DNA from: Tahibacter amnicola
GTDB lineage: Bacteria; Pseudomonadota; Gammaproteobacteria; Xanthomonadales; Rhodanobacteraceae
DNA length: 64,000 bases
Assembly: GCF_025398735.1 (NCBI RefSeq)
Contig: NZ_CP104694.1
Coordinates: 299,501 to 363,500, forward strand
Direction of reading: 5' to 3'
In this document: positions 63,470 through 64,000 of the stretch, in pieces
How the letters are laid out: the number at the start of each line of letters is the position of its first letter
Position numbering within the stretch: position 1 is the first letter of the stretch
Program-made: the position numbers and the translations under genes
The notes under the pieces: model-generated
Told to the model about the DNA's origin: nothing
Database searches by the model: none
What the model saw: only the letters and a program-made list of their open reading frames with translations

Positions 63470-63725
63470 TCCGTATCTGCCCCGTATTGCCGTCGTAGAA
63501 ACAGACGTTGGTCGTTCCGTCCAGAACGATGCCGTTCTCGAAGTTGGTTCCCCACAGCACCTTCGCGACGCCGCCCACTGCCGTCACCAGCATGATGAAA
63601 ACAGCGACTTCCCCGGCTCGCGCCGTCTTGGCCAGGAGGCGGTTGTAGCGTCGCAACGCACGTACGTCGGTTTCGTAGCGCGAGCTGCGACGTCCCCACG
63701 TGGTGTCCGAATCGATCACGTCCAT
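63459..63725 (-). CDS. DotJ/IcmM-like small membrane protein
   Basis: An 88-residue protein, close to Legionella IcmM (94). Basic N-terminus (RALRRYNRLLAKTAR), one membrane helix (AGEVAVFIMLVTAVGGVAKVL) and a short periplasmic tail (TNFENGIVLDGTTNVCFYDG). DotJ resembles the N-terminal half of DotI, which fits this plan, and it sits just before dotI as in Legionella. The start at 63725 (MDVIDSD) is preceded by GAGGG; longer upstream frames are possible. Overlaps dotI by 11 bases. Confidence 0.65.
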   Translation of the reverse strand: MDVIDSDTTWGRRSSRYETDVRALRRYNRLLAKTARAGEVAVFIMLVTAVGGVAKVLWGTNFENGIVLDGTTNVCFYDGNTGQIRNVE

Positions 63726-63754
63726 CCCTTTCCCTCGCATTCTTTCGCAAGCGT

Positions 63755-63780
63755 CAGAATTCTGCAATAGCGAAATTCTG
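63755..63780 (-). promoter_or_regulatory. Palindrome in the leader of the type IVB operon, possible operator
   Basis: CAGAATTCTG (63755-63764) is a perfect palindrome, followed after nine bases by AATTCTG (63774-63780), a repeat of one arm. It lies between the predicted promoter and the first gene of the cluster, where a repressor could act. No regulator gene is in view. Confidence 0.4.
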
Positions 63781-63797
63781 TCGTTTAGTGAAGGCGG

Positions 63798-63827
63798 ATT
63801 GTAGACGAGCGCGCTTTGCGATGTCAT
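63798..63827 (-). promoter_or_regulatory. Candidate sigma-70 promoter of the type IVB operon
   Basis: Read on the minus strand: ATGACA as -35 and TACAAT as -10, with 18 bases between. The start of transcription would be near 63790, about 65 bases before the first gene. Both hexamers match consensus at five of six positions. No gene is seen between here and the window end at 64000. Confidence 0.55.
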
Positions 63828-64000
63828 TACGGGCGTGACGGGCAGCCCTACCGCGGCTATCTAGCGATTTATGCGATTGAAATCTCAATATTCGAGACTG
63901 TCGGAAGCGACCGTAGCGCGTCGCCGCAGTGACACTCCCTCTGCCCCAACCGGGCGCCACAATGGGTTGTTGTGGCCTTCACCGGGCCGCCGCACTGCCG
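63828..64000. other. Region beyond the type IVB promoter, cut by the window edge
   Basis: An AT-richer patch at about 63860-63895 stands out in the GC-rich surroundings. I see no gene on either strand. It may hold further regulatory sites or the promoter of a divergent gene beyond the window. Confidence 0.3.

Noticed and set aside
50922-63725. Reading the secretion cluster as a recently acquired mobile element
   Set aside because: No integrase, relaxase, attachment site, tRNA or flanking repeat was found in the window, and the base composition looks like the neighbours. It may still be part of a larger element to the right.

Overview
The window is a chromosomal piece of a GC-rich gammaproteobacterium, most likely of the order Lysobacterales (Xanthomonadales). 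This is inferred from gene content: an ECF sigma factor paired with a TPR-type Ser/Thr kinase, biosynthetic speA beside speE, hemD-hemX-hemY, a CDP-6-deoxy-type flavin reductase, two large TonB-dependent receptors, a SO2930-type cytochrome locus and dispersed hairpin repeats. I could not run a database search, so the genus is left open. No rRNA, tRNA, CRISPR array, transposase, integrase or relaxase was recognised.

Left part (1-31.8 kb). A receiver-domain fragment and an ECF sigma/Ser-Thr kinase pair are followed by the nitrogen block glnA-glnK-amtB, with a near-perfect sigma-54 promoter and two NtrC-type sites upstream of glnA. An AraC-type regulator stands divergent to a lipoprotein beta-helix protein, a diheme cytochrome lipoprotein and a TonB-dependent receptor. 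Next come uppP and a long envelope/stress block: a triple-BON protein, a low-affinity iron permease-like protein, an entericidin, an Ala-rich lipoprotein, two overlapping sensor kinase genes, CsbD, a PA2169-type protein, a DUF1328 protein and an AlgB-like sigma-54 activator. Then follow a TPR-sulfotransferase-like gene coupled to a frame-interrupted TPR-Asp/Asn hydroxylase, and a Ycf46-type AAA ATPase.

Middle part (31.8-50.9 kb). Mostly housekeeping: a YheT hydrolase, a lysophosphatidic acid acyltransferase, SrkA kinase, a hotdog thioesterase, a flavin reductase, a second TonB receptor, hemD/hemX/hemY, a membrane rhodanese, a frame-interrupted AEC transporter, and speE with divergent speA. 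Two intergenic regions (31.8-32.2 and 37.5-38.1 kb) carry palindromic repeat elements.

Right part (50.9-63.8 kb). All genes here lie on the minus strand and encode a type IVB (Dot/Icm-, IncI-like) secretion or conjugation apparatus. In transcription order these are DotJ/IcmM, DotI/IcmL, DotH/IcmK, DotG/IcmE, DotF/IcmG, DotE/IcmC, DotP/IcmD, DotN/IcmJ, DotO/IcmB, then DotL/IcmO, a TraX/IcmV-like membrane protein and a lytic transglycosylase. The first nine follow the Legionella icmM-L-K-E-G-C-D-J-B order exactly. DotA, DotB, DotC, DotD and DotM are not in the window. This is the most notable system here, because the secretion systems usually described in this order of bacteria are of the VirB/VirD4 (IVA) type.
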